A stretch of 7,580 nt of DNA from Candidatus Moraniibacteriota bacterium (GCA_003482885.1 DMXN01000001.1:1-7580); one strand, 5' to 3'. Shown: positions 1 through 7,115, counted from the first letter of the stretch. Translations and numbers: made by a program. The notes: a model not told the origin generated them from the letters alone.

Positions 1-957
1 TTTCAGCATTTTATGGATCGCAAAATATTGTTGATAGCGGGAAAGTTTCTTGACTCCCGCATCAAACAGCATATAGTTTTTGGTCAGATCCAGAAGTCGA
101 GTTGGCTCAAAAAGTGAAACCACTCCTTGATCTTGTTCAGTGGGCAGTCGATCAGTTTTCTGCTTATGCCCGTCTGTCGCACCATTCAAATCAGCTAAAA
201 CTTGTTTATAGGTCTCGGCTGGAATCTGTTTCCCGATAAGCCCCTTCACACGCGCGTCCATTTCTTCCTTGGTCGATTCTTTTTCTTTCCAAACGGCATA
301 AAATTTGTTCGGCGTGCCAGTTGTGCCGTATTGCAATTCCTTATTGTTAGTGCCGACCAAAAGCTGGGTAAAAGCAAACAACCTCGGACAATGTTCCGGA
401 CTTTGATATTTATTCAATTGGCCAATCGCCTCTGAAGTCGCCACACTCGATTTCTTATTTTCAATAACGGCAAAAGGAATGCCGTTCACAAAACAAACAA
501 TATCCGGTCGGATATTCTGTTTGCCAGTCGCCTCAAATTCCGCCGTCACATGGAATTCATTATTTTCCGGATGCTTGAAATCAATAAAGCGAAAATTCTT
601 GGACACAGATTTTCCGCCGTGGCTAACCTTGATCGTCTTGCCTCCGCTAGTCGGCATGATGATATTATATATTTTCTGCGCCGTATCAATAAGTCCTTCG
701 TATTGGATGTTTTCCAATTCATCAATCGCGTCTCTCACATCTTTCTCGCTGAAGTCGTATTCCGCGCCATCAATCTCATAGCTGTTTATCTCCATCAGTT
801 TCTTGGCAGCAATATCCGAAAGGATAAAATTCGAAGTATCGCCCCGACGCTGTTTCAAAGCTTCTTCCGCAGAAATATATTTGTATCCCATATTCGAAAG
901 AAGCTCGATGAATGGGAGTTGTGATTGTCTGGCTTCGTCAAAATTTAAGTTCAACAT
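1..957 (-). CDS. hsdR: Type I restriction enzyme R subunit HsdR, N-terminal part (cut by the window edge)
   Basis: This is the motor and nuclease subunit of a type I RM enzyme, which translocates DNA with ATP and cuts at a distance from the unmethylated site. The frame is open from the ATG at 957 to base 1 (319 codons, starting MLNLNFDEAR). A PD-(D/E)xK nuclease core is visible: Asp152 in RPDIV, then Glu166 and Lys168 in VIENKK, followed by a QxxxY motif at residues 180-184 (QLNKY). This spacing is what HsdR nuclease domains such as EcoR124I show. Residues 307-312 (RYQQYF) look like the start of the helicase region, so the DEAD-box motor domains, usually several hundred residues more, lie beyond the left edge. 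The start lies 5 nt after the stop of the BRO gene, with no Shine-Dalgarno sequence (A/T only), so it is probably the last gene of the operon visible here. The part seen is intact. Confidence 0.96.
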   Translation of the reverse strand, partial: MLNLNFDEARQSQLPFIELLSNMGYKYISAEEALKQRRGDTSNFILSDIAAKKLMEINSYEIDGAEYDFSEKDVRDAIDELENIQYEGLIDTAQKIYNIIMPTSGGKTIKVSHGGKSVSKNFRFIDFKHPENNEFHVTAEFEATGKQNIRPDIVCFVNGIPFAVIENKKSSVATSEAIGQLNKYQSPEHCPRLFAFTQLLVGTNNKELQYGTTGTPNKFYAVWKEKESTKEEMDARVKGLIGKQIPAETYKQVLADLNGATDGHKQKTDRLPTEQDQGVVSLFEPTRLLDLTKNYMLFDAGVKKLSRYQQYFAIHKMLK

Positions 958-962
958 ATTAT

Positions 963-1808
963 TTATTTAGCCTTAGCGCTTTTTAATAATTTTCTATCCT
1001 TAAAATTATCTTTCAAAATAACTTTTTTGCCGGTTTGTTTTTCGATGTCTTTTCGTGTTCTCCCCGCCACTTGCCCGCCTTCTTTCGCATCTCGAGCAAG
1101 TTCCGGAACGCCCTTTGAATTTCTCGTAGTCGTGATTTCCGTGGTTGTCGCTTCGCCCAGCATAGTGAGAATAAGTTCCAGTTCCGACATATGATCGCGG
1201 GGATTATCCGGGTTGCTCAATGATTTGAATTTTTTAATTTGTTTGGCGTTCATTTCAAATGTGCCTTTATATATTTCATTGGTAAGAATGGCAAAATCAA
1301 ATCCTTCTTTTGCCCCTCGTCCTTTCCATTGATCCGTGAGAGTATTTCGCACATTGATGCCGCGCATTCTTTTTGCAATCCAGTCATCCTTATATCCTTT
1401 TTGTTCATATATCTTTTTTGCGCGCACAATGGCTCTTTCCGGATCTTGAATTTCCTCAATGCGTTCCTGCCCGACTCGTGCCAGCCAAAGTTTGAACGGT
1501 TCGGCTTTTGGCGAAGGAATAGATTGGATAATCCTGAAAATACCTCGCAGATTCGAGCAATTTATCCCTTGCTTGCCACCTTTTGTTTCCATTGAAAGGG
1601 GGGTGACAATTTGTCCCCACCCTTTGCCAAGTTCCGCATCTCTAAGCCTCATTTTCTTGATATAATCCGAAACATTTGGCGTTTGCGTGAGCGCCTCAAC
1701 AACATCACTTATGGAAAAATACCACTGCTCATTATGCCAAACTCGACGCAATTCTTTTTCTTCAAAAATTACCAGGTGCTTATCATCTTTTTTTTGTTTC
1801 TTTTGCAT
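963..1808 (-). CDS. BRO-family (Bro-N domain) protein embedded in the RM operon
   Basis: The 281-residue protein has an N-terminal Bro-N domain at about residues 12-112. Marks include VWHNEQWYFSISDVVEAL and the later FRIIQSIPSPKAEPFKLWLA, the usual signature of this family. The C-terminal half (about 140-230: DDWIAKRMRGINVR, FAILTNEIYKGTF, DHMSELELILTMLGEATTTE) resembles the region after Bro-N in bacterial chromosomal members and, more distantly, DinD. The tail from 238 (ARDAKEGGQVAGRTRKDIE) is basic and polar. Bro-N is a DNA-binding domain of phage antirepressors and baculovirus BRO proteins. Chromosomal copies are often found beside hsdR or hsdS, where their role is not established; regulation or DNA-damage response is a guess. 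The gene starts 24 nt after hsdS and ends 5 nt before hsdR. No Shine-Dalgarno sequence is seen; the upstream bases are A/T only. No truncation is apparent. Confidence 0.92.
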   Translation of the reverse strand: MQKKQKKDDKHLVIFEEKELRRVWHNEQWYFSISDVVEALTQTPNVSDYIKKMRLRDAELGKGWGQIVTPLSMETKGGKQGINCSNLRGIFRIIQSIPSPKAEPFKLWLARVGQERIEEIQDPERAIVRAKKIYEQKGYKDDWIAKRMRGINVRNTLTDQWKGRGAKEGFDFAILTNEIYKGTFEMNAKQIKKFKSLSNPDNPRDHMSELELILTMLGEATTTEITTTRNSKGVPELARDAKEGGQVAGRTRKDIEKQTGKKVILKDNFKDRKLLKSAKAK

Positions 1809-1832
1809 AATTTTAAAAAAATTATTTACTAT

Positions 1833-3047
1833 TTATGCTTTAGTTCTTATGGTTCCGGTAATTAAATTATTCAATAAATATTTTTTCTGGTCTTTTAGCA
1901 ACACAAGTCTTTTCTCCAATGCTTTAATCCCCTTGTCTGCAATTATAATGATATTCGCAATCGCATCCTGCTCCTTAATAGAGGGCATATCCATAGTTAA
2001 AAATTGATACTCTGAAATGTAATTTCTCTTGTGCTGGCCTATAACAACATTAAACAATTGCATTTTTTCAAAAACAAATCTGAGATTTACTTTGTCATTT
2101 TTCGGCTTCAATATTTTTATAGCAGACGACTTAACCTTAAAGGGAAAATCGACATATTTATTATCCATTGTGAAGTCATCAAAAATAATCACAGGGGTAT
2201 CCTTACAAAGGCCGTCCGTCTCATCTGTATATCCAAGAACAAATCCCTTGTTAGCAGTTAGTACTGGAGTTTTATACAAATCACTATATTCCGTGCTTTT
2301 CACAATATACTTTGTCGGTTGCTCGTAATCTAATAATTCTCCTACTTCAAAAGTTTCCCACTTATCCTTAAATCCAGACAAGCAAACCGCGCCGGTCAAA
2401 AGATTTTGCATAAAACCTTTTTTGATATTCTTTTTGACTTTTATTTTCTTCGCCAATTTTTCAATTGTATTATCCCAGGTCTCAAGAACGGCAACGATGC
2501 GTTTTTGTTCTGAAAGAGGTGGTAAATTTAAAATAAGCTTTGCCAGATTGGTTTTCGAAACGCCATACACGGATACGCCGTTGGCAATTTTTTTCATTTT
2601 ATTTCTAATTTCCGGATTGCGAAATATATATTGCCTGTATCGCTCACTCGTTTTCTTCTTAGTGTCCCTTAACACAAAAGTGTGAAGACCCCCAACAACT
2701 TTTTTATTTTCTAATCCATGAATTGAAATTGTTGTCCCGATGCCTTCATAATCTTCAGAAACATCAGCCATGACCAAATCGCCATTCATTAAAAAATCAT
2801 CCGCGTTAGGAGCAAAGCCGACATCTTTCACCAGAGGAACAGACACATTTTTTAAATCAATACTTGACGATCTATATGTCGCGTGGATGTCTCCGTAATG
2901 AATATTGCCAATTCCTGAATCGTTAGTTGTCCCATTAACTAGGTTTTCACGGGAAATAGCATAGGTTCGCAAAAAGCTGAAGATGTTTCCAACTTCTATT
3001 TCTTGCCAATCGACAGGAATATTTTTTTGTATCGTATTATTTTTCAT
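1833..3047 (-). CDS. hsdS: Type I restriction enzyme specificity subunit HsdS (full length, two TRDs)
   Basis: This is the DNA-recognition subunit, which holds two HsdM (and two HsdR) and reads a bipartite target. The 404 residues show the classic duplicated plan: TRD1 about 10-175, conserved helical region 1 about 176-222 (LPPLSEQKRIVAVLETWD and KKGFMQNLLTG), TRD2 about 225-353, and conserved region 2 about 354-404 (MPSIKEQDAIANI and KKYLLNNLITG). The two conserved regions are clear repeats of each other at protein level. I chose the ATG at 3047, which shares its A with the TGA of the HEPN gene (TGATG), so translation is probably coupled; a TTG one codon upstream (3050) is less likely. An AAAGAG just upstream may act as a weak ribosome site. 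Base composition is uneven (about 22% GC in one 60-base stretch near 2041, 42% near 2881), as expected for swapped TRDs. The target sequence cannot be read from the protein. Confidence 0.95.
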   Translation of the reverse strand: MKNNTIQKNIPVDWQEIEVGNIFSFLRTYAISRENLVNGTTNDSGIGNIHYGDIHATYRSSSIDLKNVSVPLVKDVGFAPNADDFLMNGDLVMADVSEDYEGIGTTISIHGLENKKVVGGLHTFVLRDTKKKTSERYRQYIFRNPEIRNKMKKIANGVSVYGVSKTNLAKLILNLPPLSEQKRIVAVLETWDNTIEKLAKKIKVKKNIKKGFMQNLLTGAVCLSGFKDKWETFEVGELLDYEQPTKYIVKSTEYSDLYKTPVLTANKGFVLGYTDETDGLCKDTPVIIFDDFTMDNKYVDFPFKVKSSAIKILKPKNDKVNLRFVFEKMQLFNVVIGQHKRNYISEYQFLTMDMPSIKEQDAIANIIIIADKGIKALEKRLVLLKDQKKYLLNNLITGTIRTKA

Positions 3048-3763
3048 CAACTCTTTTTGAATATTTTTTCAAAATTAGTATAATCATCTATATTGCTGGC
3101 AGACAATCCGTCCTGATATTCGCCTCTGTTCAATAAGCCACCGTATTTTATTACCATTTTCTCCAAAACATCCACGGCATTGCGCAAATCATCAACCGTA
3201 GCTTTTGAAACAAAAACGCCTTTGTCATAATGAGCCTTTCTTTTATTTCTCAATCTAACCAAGCTATTTCTTGAAAATCTTTTTTTACCAAAAATCTTTC
3301 CCTTAATAGCTTGCTTTATTTTCTTAATATCCCCATCAATTTTTTGACAACCAATTCTATTATTATCTTTAATAGAAAATTCCCTAAAAACATTTTTTCG
3401 AACAAAACATTTTTTTCTTCCTAACATGAACCATTTCAGAGAAAACAAATTTTTATTTTTCCTTATATCTTCCAATAAAGCTACCAGGTTTATCGTTCGA
3501 CTATCGGAATCAATAGCCCATTTATAAACATCAATAACCATCACATCCAAGTAATTTCTCAACACTAATCCTATAAATTCATTCTGATCCAATAATTTAT
3601 TCCCTTTTACATACTCATTAAACTTTTCAAAAATATATTTTTTCTCAACAATACCGGAAATATTTTCTTCAATTATTAAAAATCTCTTCTCGATATCTTT
3701 TATTTGCTGCATATTAGTTTTAATCCCCAAGTCTTTTAAATAATTATCCATCTGTTTTTCCAA
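3047..3763 (-). CDS. HEPN-type protein, AbiU2-like, possible RNase
   Basis: This is a mostly helical, basic protein of up to 238 residues. Near the C-terminus is RNKRKAHYD (residues 172-180): Arg172, polar Asn173, then His178, the R-x4-6-H motif of HEPN ribonucleases. The earlier stretch DVYKWAIDSDSRTINLVALL (79-98) resembles the D-x-R-T-x-x-L region I remember from AbiU2-like HEPN proteins. The family call is from memory and moderate; the motif itself is seen. HEPN RNases act in abortive infection and toxin-antitoxin systems, and PrrC, which also carries a HEPN-type nuclease, is guarded by a type I RM enzyme. The gene overlaps hsdS by 1 nt and ends in tandem TGATGA. Three starts are possible: TTG 3763 (GGAG 9 nt upstream), ATG 3751 and ATG 3712. 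The first two include a copy of the HsdM C-terminal tail, while 3712 would exclude it. The coding region is extremely AT-rich (20-23% GC in two 60-base stretches), unlike hsdM. Confidence 0.85.
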   Translation of the reverse strand: MEKQMDNYLKDLGIKTNMQQIKDIEKRFLIIEENISGIVEKKYIFEKFNEYVKGNKLLDQNEFIGLVLRNYLDVMVIDVYKWAIDSDSRTINLVALLEDIRKNKNLFSLKWFMLGRKKCFVRKNVFREFSIKDNNRIGCQKIDGDIKKIKQAIKGKIFGKKRFSRNSLVRLRNKRKAHYDKGVFVSKATVDDLRNAVDVLEKMVIKYGGLLNRGEYQDGLSASNIDDYTNFEKIFKKS

Positions 3764-3784
3764 TTTCTCAATCTCCGGCTCAAG
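3719..3784 (-). repeat. Direct repeat copy 2: hsdM-tail-like sequence at the HEPN gene start
   Basis: These 66 bases match the 3' end of hsdM (5018-5083) at 55 of 66 positions without gaps, and in the same reading frame: 17 of 22 codons give the same residue (for example LEPEIEKLEK). The match starts abruptly at CTTGAGCCGG and ends at ATTAAA, where hsdM has ATTAAG followed by its stop. The copy covers the 21 bases before the TTG start and the first 15 codons of the HEPN gene. It is best explained as a leftover hsdM 3' end. Confidence 0.85.
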
Positions 3785-3822
3785 CGCGTCCGAATTTCTC
3801 CATCCCCAATTCGGTGAATGGA

Positions 3823-5004
3823 TTATTTTTTCTTTTTCTTCTTCGGTTTTGGCCTGATAAACCTGACATTATGCGTATAATCATCTCCGTCGTACTTTTT
3901 CATTGTTCTTTTGCTATAAACCAAATTTTTGTTTTTTTTCTTCAGTGATTTATGTTCATCTATGGCAACCATAAAATCTTTGGTTTTTTGCTCTATTTCA
4001 AGATATTTATCAAAATCAGATTGGATTTTTTTGTCTTGCATTTGCCTATATTTCTCATATTCTCCCAATGCCAAAACTTCTGCGACTTCATGACTAATTT
4101 TCCCTGCATTGCCAAGAATTTGCTGATCATTAAATTTTAGAAATGCATCCAGTTTTTCCACCCAATCCCTCATCTTCATCAAAATCCCTCTTTGTGCTTG
4201 CATGTCAGCAAAATCAAGATACATTGTCACAATTCGATTCAAATGATCAAGCTCTTTTTCCTGCAGATAATTTTTGGCAATAACAACATCCATTTCACGA
4301 ATTTCTCCCTTTGGAGAATTTTTCCAAACCGTCAGCCCCATATTTGCCTTTGCACCGTCCACTCTTTCGTGAATTATCTCCGCCGCGGTCTTTCCCGTAA
4401 TGGCAAAGTGCAGCTTGTTTTGCACGGTGGCAAAAAATTGCTTGGTAATTTCTTCGTTTGGATTATAGTCAGCGCTACACTGAGCATAAATATCGGTAAC
4501 TTTTTGGTACATTCGCCTTTCACTGGAACGGATATTCCTAATTCTTGCCAACTGCTCTTCAAAATAATCCTTGCCAAAGAAACCATTGGGATCTTTGAGC
4601 CTTTCGTCATCCATCGTAAAACCTTTGATAATATATTCCTTGATTCTTTCAGTCGCCCAGATGCGGAATTGCGTCGCCTGCGCCGAATTTACGCGATAAC
4701 CGACAGAAATGATAGCGTCGAGATTATAAAACTTTGTCGAATAGCTTTTGCCATCTTCGGCAGTATGTTCCAAAATGGAACTGACTGAATTTTCATCTAA
4801 TTCCCCGCTCTCAAAGATATTTTTAAGATGTTTGGTGATAGCTGGCCTTTGTACGCCAAACAAAAGAGCTATCTTGTCTTGTGTCAACCAGATATTCTCA
4901 TCCCGCAAAAATATCTCGACTTTTACTTTCCCATTTGGCGTAGTGTAAAGCAAAAATTCCGTGAAACTATTATTGGCAACAATATTTTTTTTATTTTTCC
5001 TCAT
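3823..5004 (-). CDS. rhuM: RhuM-family protein (virulence RhuM / phage-type regulator family)
   Basis: The 393-residue protein has a helix-turn-helix-like N-terminal part (residues 38-61: IWLTQDKIALLFGVQRPAI) and the family signature at about 93-135 (NLDAIISVGYRVNS, ATQFRIWA, EYIIKGFTMDDERL), followed by a long helical region with YLDFADMQAQRG (262-273). RhuM was named from a Salmonella pathogenicity island. The family is frequent inside type I RM loci, but its molecular job there is unknown; DNA binding is inferred from the helix-turn-helix region. The ATG at 5004 lies 10 nt after the hsdM stop with no Shine-Dalgarno sequence. The C-terminus ends in six lysines from an A-rich run, so the stop position is sensitive to sequencing errors. 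The gene sits between two copies of a 66-bp direct repeat, as if inserted as a cassette. A 59-nt gap separates it from the HEPN gene. Confidence 0.93.
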   Translation of the reverse strand: MRKNKKNIVANNSFTEFLLYTTPNGKVKVEIFLRDENIWLTQDKIALLFGVQRPAITKHLKNIFESGELDENSVSSILEHTAEDGKSYSTKFYNLDAIISVGYRVNSAQATQFRIWATERIKEYIIKGFTMDDERLKDPNGFFGKDYFEEQLARIRNIRSSERRMYQKVTDIYAQCSADYNPNEEITKQFFATVQNKLHFAITGKTAAEIIHERVDGAKANMGLTVWKNSPKGEIREMDVVIAKNYLQEKELDHLNRIVTMYLDFADMQAQRGILMKMRDWVEKLDAFLKFNDQQILGNAGKISHEVAEVLALGEYEKYRQMQDKKIQSDFDKYLEIEQKTKDFMVAIDEHKSLKKKNKNLVYSKRTMKKYDGDDYTHNVRFIRPKPKKKKKK

Positions 5005-5014
5005 ATTTTTATAT

Positions 5015-6529
5015 TTACTTAATTTTCAACTCTTTCAAATACTTTTCCATCTCCTTTTCCAATTTTTCAATCTCCGGCTCAAGCTCGGCCAGCTCTTTCA
5101 AGTTGGCCTTGATATCAACCGGCGCTTCCTCTTCAAAGGTATCTACATAGCGAGTGATATTCAGATTGAAGTCATTTTCTTTAATTTCTTTGAAACTAAC
5201 CTTGCGAGAAAACTTTTCAATCTCCTTGCGCTTGGCGTATGTGTTATAAATCTTTTCGATGTTTTCTTCCGTGAGCGTGTTTTGCGCTTTGCCCGGCTTA
5301 AATTCTTTGGATGCTTCAATAAAAAGAACATCTTTTTTCTTTTCGTTGGCTCCGCCCTTTTCACGCGAGCGATCAATAATCAAAATCGCCACCGGAATGC
5401 CGGTTGTTTGGAAAAGTCCGGCTGGCAGTCCGATCACGGCATCAATGATATTTTCCTTTAACAGTTGCTCGCGGATTTTTCCTTCGGCACCGCCACGAAA
5501 CAGCACACCATGAGGCGCAATTGCCGCCACCCGTCCAGTCTTGGGCTTGGCCGTTTCAATCATGTGCGTTAGGAAAGCGAAATCACCTTTGTCTTTTGGT
5601 GGCACACCGCGCCAAAATCTTTTATACTTGTCAGCTTCAGCGTTTTCCGCGCCCCATTTTTTCAAACTAAAGGGCATATTGCAAACCTGAGTGTCATATT
5701 TCATCAGTTGATCATTTTCCACGAGCAACGGATTGTTCAAAGTATCACCCCATTCCAAACGAGCTGAATCTTTGCCATGCAAAAACATATTCATCCGTGC
5801 CAGCTGATAGGTCGAGCCCGTGGATTCCTGACCATAGAGCGCATAGTTTTTGGAACCTGTCTTTTCTATTTCGGCTCCGGCCAGCAAAAGGAGACCTCCC
5901 GATCCGCAGGCAGGATCCGCAATTCGGTCGCCGTCTTTAGGTTGCGCTAGTTTTGCCAACAGTTTAGCCACGGTCTGAGTCGTAAAAAATTCGCCCGCTT
6001 TTTTTCCCGCACCAACGCCAAACTTTTCAATCATATACATATACGCATTGCCGATAATATCATCACCTGCGTCAGAGAGGTCTATTTTATAAAAATCATG
6101 AATCAGATGGCGAAGCATTTTATTTCTTTGTTCAAGCTTTCCCAGAGTTGATTCAGAATTAAAATCCACGCTAAAAACTCCCTCCAGTTTTTCCTTGTTG
6201 GCATCTTCGATTTTGTGCAATGCCTTGTTTATTTCTTCGCCGATATTGTCCTGTTCGATGATGCTGTAGATATAATCAAAGGAAGCTTTTGGCGGCAGAT
6301 AAAAACGATCGAGCTTCATCTTTTCTTCAATGCGCTTTTCATCGCTGCCAAATCGTTTTTTGTATTCCTCGTGTCTCTTTTTGGAAAGATCGCTGAGATA
6401 TTTGAGAAAAAGCATCACCAAGGCATAGTCCTTATATACGCCGGCGTCGACACTGCTTCTCGAAGAATCAGCGGCCGCCCATAGAATTTTATTAAGCTCT
6501 TCTTGTGTGTATTTTCTGACTGCGTTCAT
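5015..6529 (-). CDS. hsdM: Type I restriction-modification DNA adenine methyltransferase HsdM
   Basis: This subunit transfers a methyl group from S-adenosylmethionine to adenine N6 within a complex with HsdS. The 504 residues are normal for the family. The helical N-terminal domain (about 8-150; ELNKILWAAADSSR) is followed by the catalytic domain, with GEFFTTQ at 179-185, the AdoMet motif DPACGSGG at 205-212, and LPAGLFQTTGIPVAILII at 368-385. The catalytic motif IV, normally NPPF, reads NMPF at 284-287 (VCNMPFSLKKWG): Asn284 and Phe287 are kept, but the first Pro is Met. The last 30 residues form a charged helix, as in HsdM proteins whose C-terminus packs against the HsdS helices. The gene starts 4 nt after the half-HsdS gene, with no Shine-Dalgarno sequence. 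It is richer in GC (57% in the stretch 5521-5580) than its neighbours. Its 3' end is repeated at the HEPN gene start. Confidence 0.97.
   Translation of the reverse strand: MNAVRKYTQEELNKILWAAADSSRSSVDAGVYKDYALVMLFLKYLSDLSKKRHEEYKKRFGSDEKRIEEKMKLDRFYLPPKASFDYIYSIIEQDNIGEEINKALHKIEDANKEKLEGVFSVDFNSESTLGKLEQRNKMLRHLIHDFYKIDLSDAGDDIIGNAYMYMIEKFGVGAGKKAGEFFTTQTVAKLLAKLAQPKDGDRIADPACGSGGLLLLAGAEIEKTGSKNYALYGQESTGSTYQLARMNMFLHGKDSARLEWGDTLNNPLLVENDQLMKYDTQVCNMPFSLKKWGAENAEADKYKRFWRGVPPKDKGDFAFLTHMIETAKPKTGRVAAIAPHGVLFRGGAEGKIREQLLKENIIDAVIGLPAGLFQTTGIPVAILIIDRSREKGGANEKKKDVLFIEASKEFKPGKAQNTLTEENIEKIYNTYAKRKEIEKFSRKVSFKEIKENDFNLNITRYVDTFEEEAPVDIKANLKELAELEPEIEKLEKEMEKYLKELKIK
5018..5083 (-). repeat. 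Direct repeat copy 1: 3' end of hsdM
   Basis: The last 22 sense codons of hsdM form the partner of the repeat at 3719-3784 (55/66 identical, same orientation). The two copies are about 1.3 kb apart and enclose the whole rhuM gene. Four of the eleven differences are silent third-position changes, so the copies diverged some time ago or came from different hsdM alleles. Confidence 0.85.
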
Positions 6530-6533
6530 AGTT

Positions 6534-7109
6534 TTAATTGTTTAATAATTTATTTATAACTACCTCGTTGATATTGTTTACTAAATTAGTTTTTTGGATC
6601 AGAGCTTTCTGCAATTTTTTACTGGTATGATATAGTCTGATTATTTTTTCTTGCTTTTCGACGCTTAGCATGGCAATGGATATATTTTCCAGATCATTTT
6701 TTTGGATTGCTTTTATGGCCGCCCCGGTCGCACTCTTGATGAGTTGTTTTTGTCCTTCAATCGAATTCAGATAGATTGCCAAATACTCTGGCCGGATGCT
6801 TTCATTTTTTATTCGCAAAATATACACGGATGATGCGGCGATTATATTCTTGGATTCCAAGCTGACTGATCCGGCGCGAAAGCTTCCGCGCGAAGAAACG
6901 ACCACATCACCTTTTTTCACAATTGCTTTGGAGCGATAATTTTCAAAATCTATGCTATCCAGGTTTTCCTCGTCCACGACTGAATTATCCAGAATGTTTT
7001 TTGCCTGAAGCACAAGCATCGAGGCATCTTCCTTGCCCCGAAGGGCAGTCCGGAAAGAGTAGCCCGCGATAACTTCCGCAATATCTTTTAGATCTTTTTT
7101 AGCTTCCAT
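6534..7109 (-). CDS. Half-size HsdS-like specificity protein (single TRD)
   Basis: This 191-residue protein has one HsdS unit: a TRD at about 1-147, with the family-typical opening LKDIAEVIAGYSFR (7-20), the KGDVVVSSRGS strand (67-77) and the end of the TRD at about 125-147 (KSATGAAIKAI, LENISI), then a single conserved helix from about 148 (LSVEKQEKIIRLYHTSKKLQKALIQ). A complete HsdS has two such units, so this is a half subunit that would need to dimerise, as known for some half-length S proteins, or pair with another partner. It is not obviously broken, since it has a good start, stop and helix. It is the first gene of the operon, 4 nt before hsdM, so it is probably made together with HsdM. 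Its ATG lies 6 nt after a promoter -10 box, giving a leaderless mRNA. The 3' part is very AT-rich (20% GC in 6541-6600). It could instead be a regulator-like S relative, but the family call is firm. Confidence 0.9.
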   Translation of the reverse strand: MEAKKDLKDIAEVIAGYSFRTALRGKEDASMLVLQAKNILDNSVVDEENLDSIDFENYRSKAIVKKGDVVVSSRGSFRAGSVSLESKNIIAASSVYILRIKNESIRPEYLAIYLNSIEGQKQLIKSATGAAIKAIQKNDLENISIAMLSVEKQEKIIRLYHTSKKLQKALIQKTNLVNNINEVVINKLLNN

Positions 7110-7115
7110 AAAATC

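Noticed and set aside
202..924. Plus-strand open frames at the left edge
   Set aside because: They are opposite the HsdR frame, which has the full nuclease motif set and stays open through the region.
3044..3049. Reassigned TGA codon (Gly code, as in some CPR lineages)
   Set aside because: The HEPN frame ends in tandem TGATGA exactly where hsdS begins, and all other genes close with TAA, so TGA works as a stop here.
3047..3050. TTG at 3050 as the start of hsdS
   Set aside because: The ATG directly after it (3047) gives the common TGATG stop-start overlap, and TTG is a weaker start; the difference is only one residue.
4192..4788. 198-residue plus-strand open frame antisense to rhuM
   Set aside because: It lies wholly opposite a well-recognised RhuM gene, has no recognisable domain, and its Cys- and Phe-rich composition is typical of an antisense shadow.
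4961..5461. 166-residue hydrophobic plus-strand open frame that looks like a membrane protein
   Set aside because: It is antisense to the conserved HsdM C-terminal region; the Phe/Leu runs come from reading the Lys/Glu-rich helix backwards.
1833..7109. Phase-variable HsdS shuffling by inverted repeats
   Set aside because: The two S genes lie in the same orientation, and I saw no long identical stretches between them and no recombinase gene.
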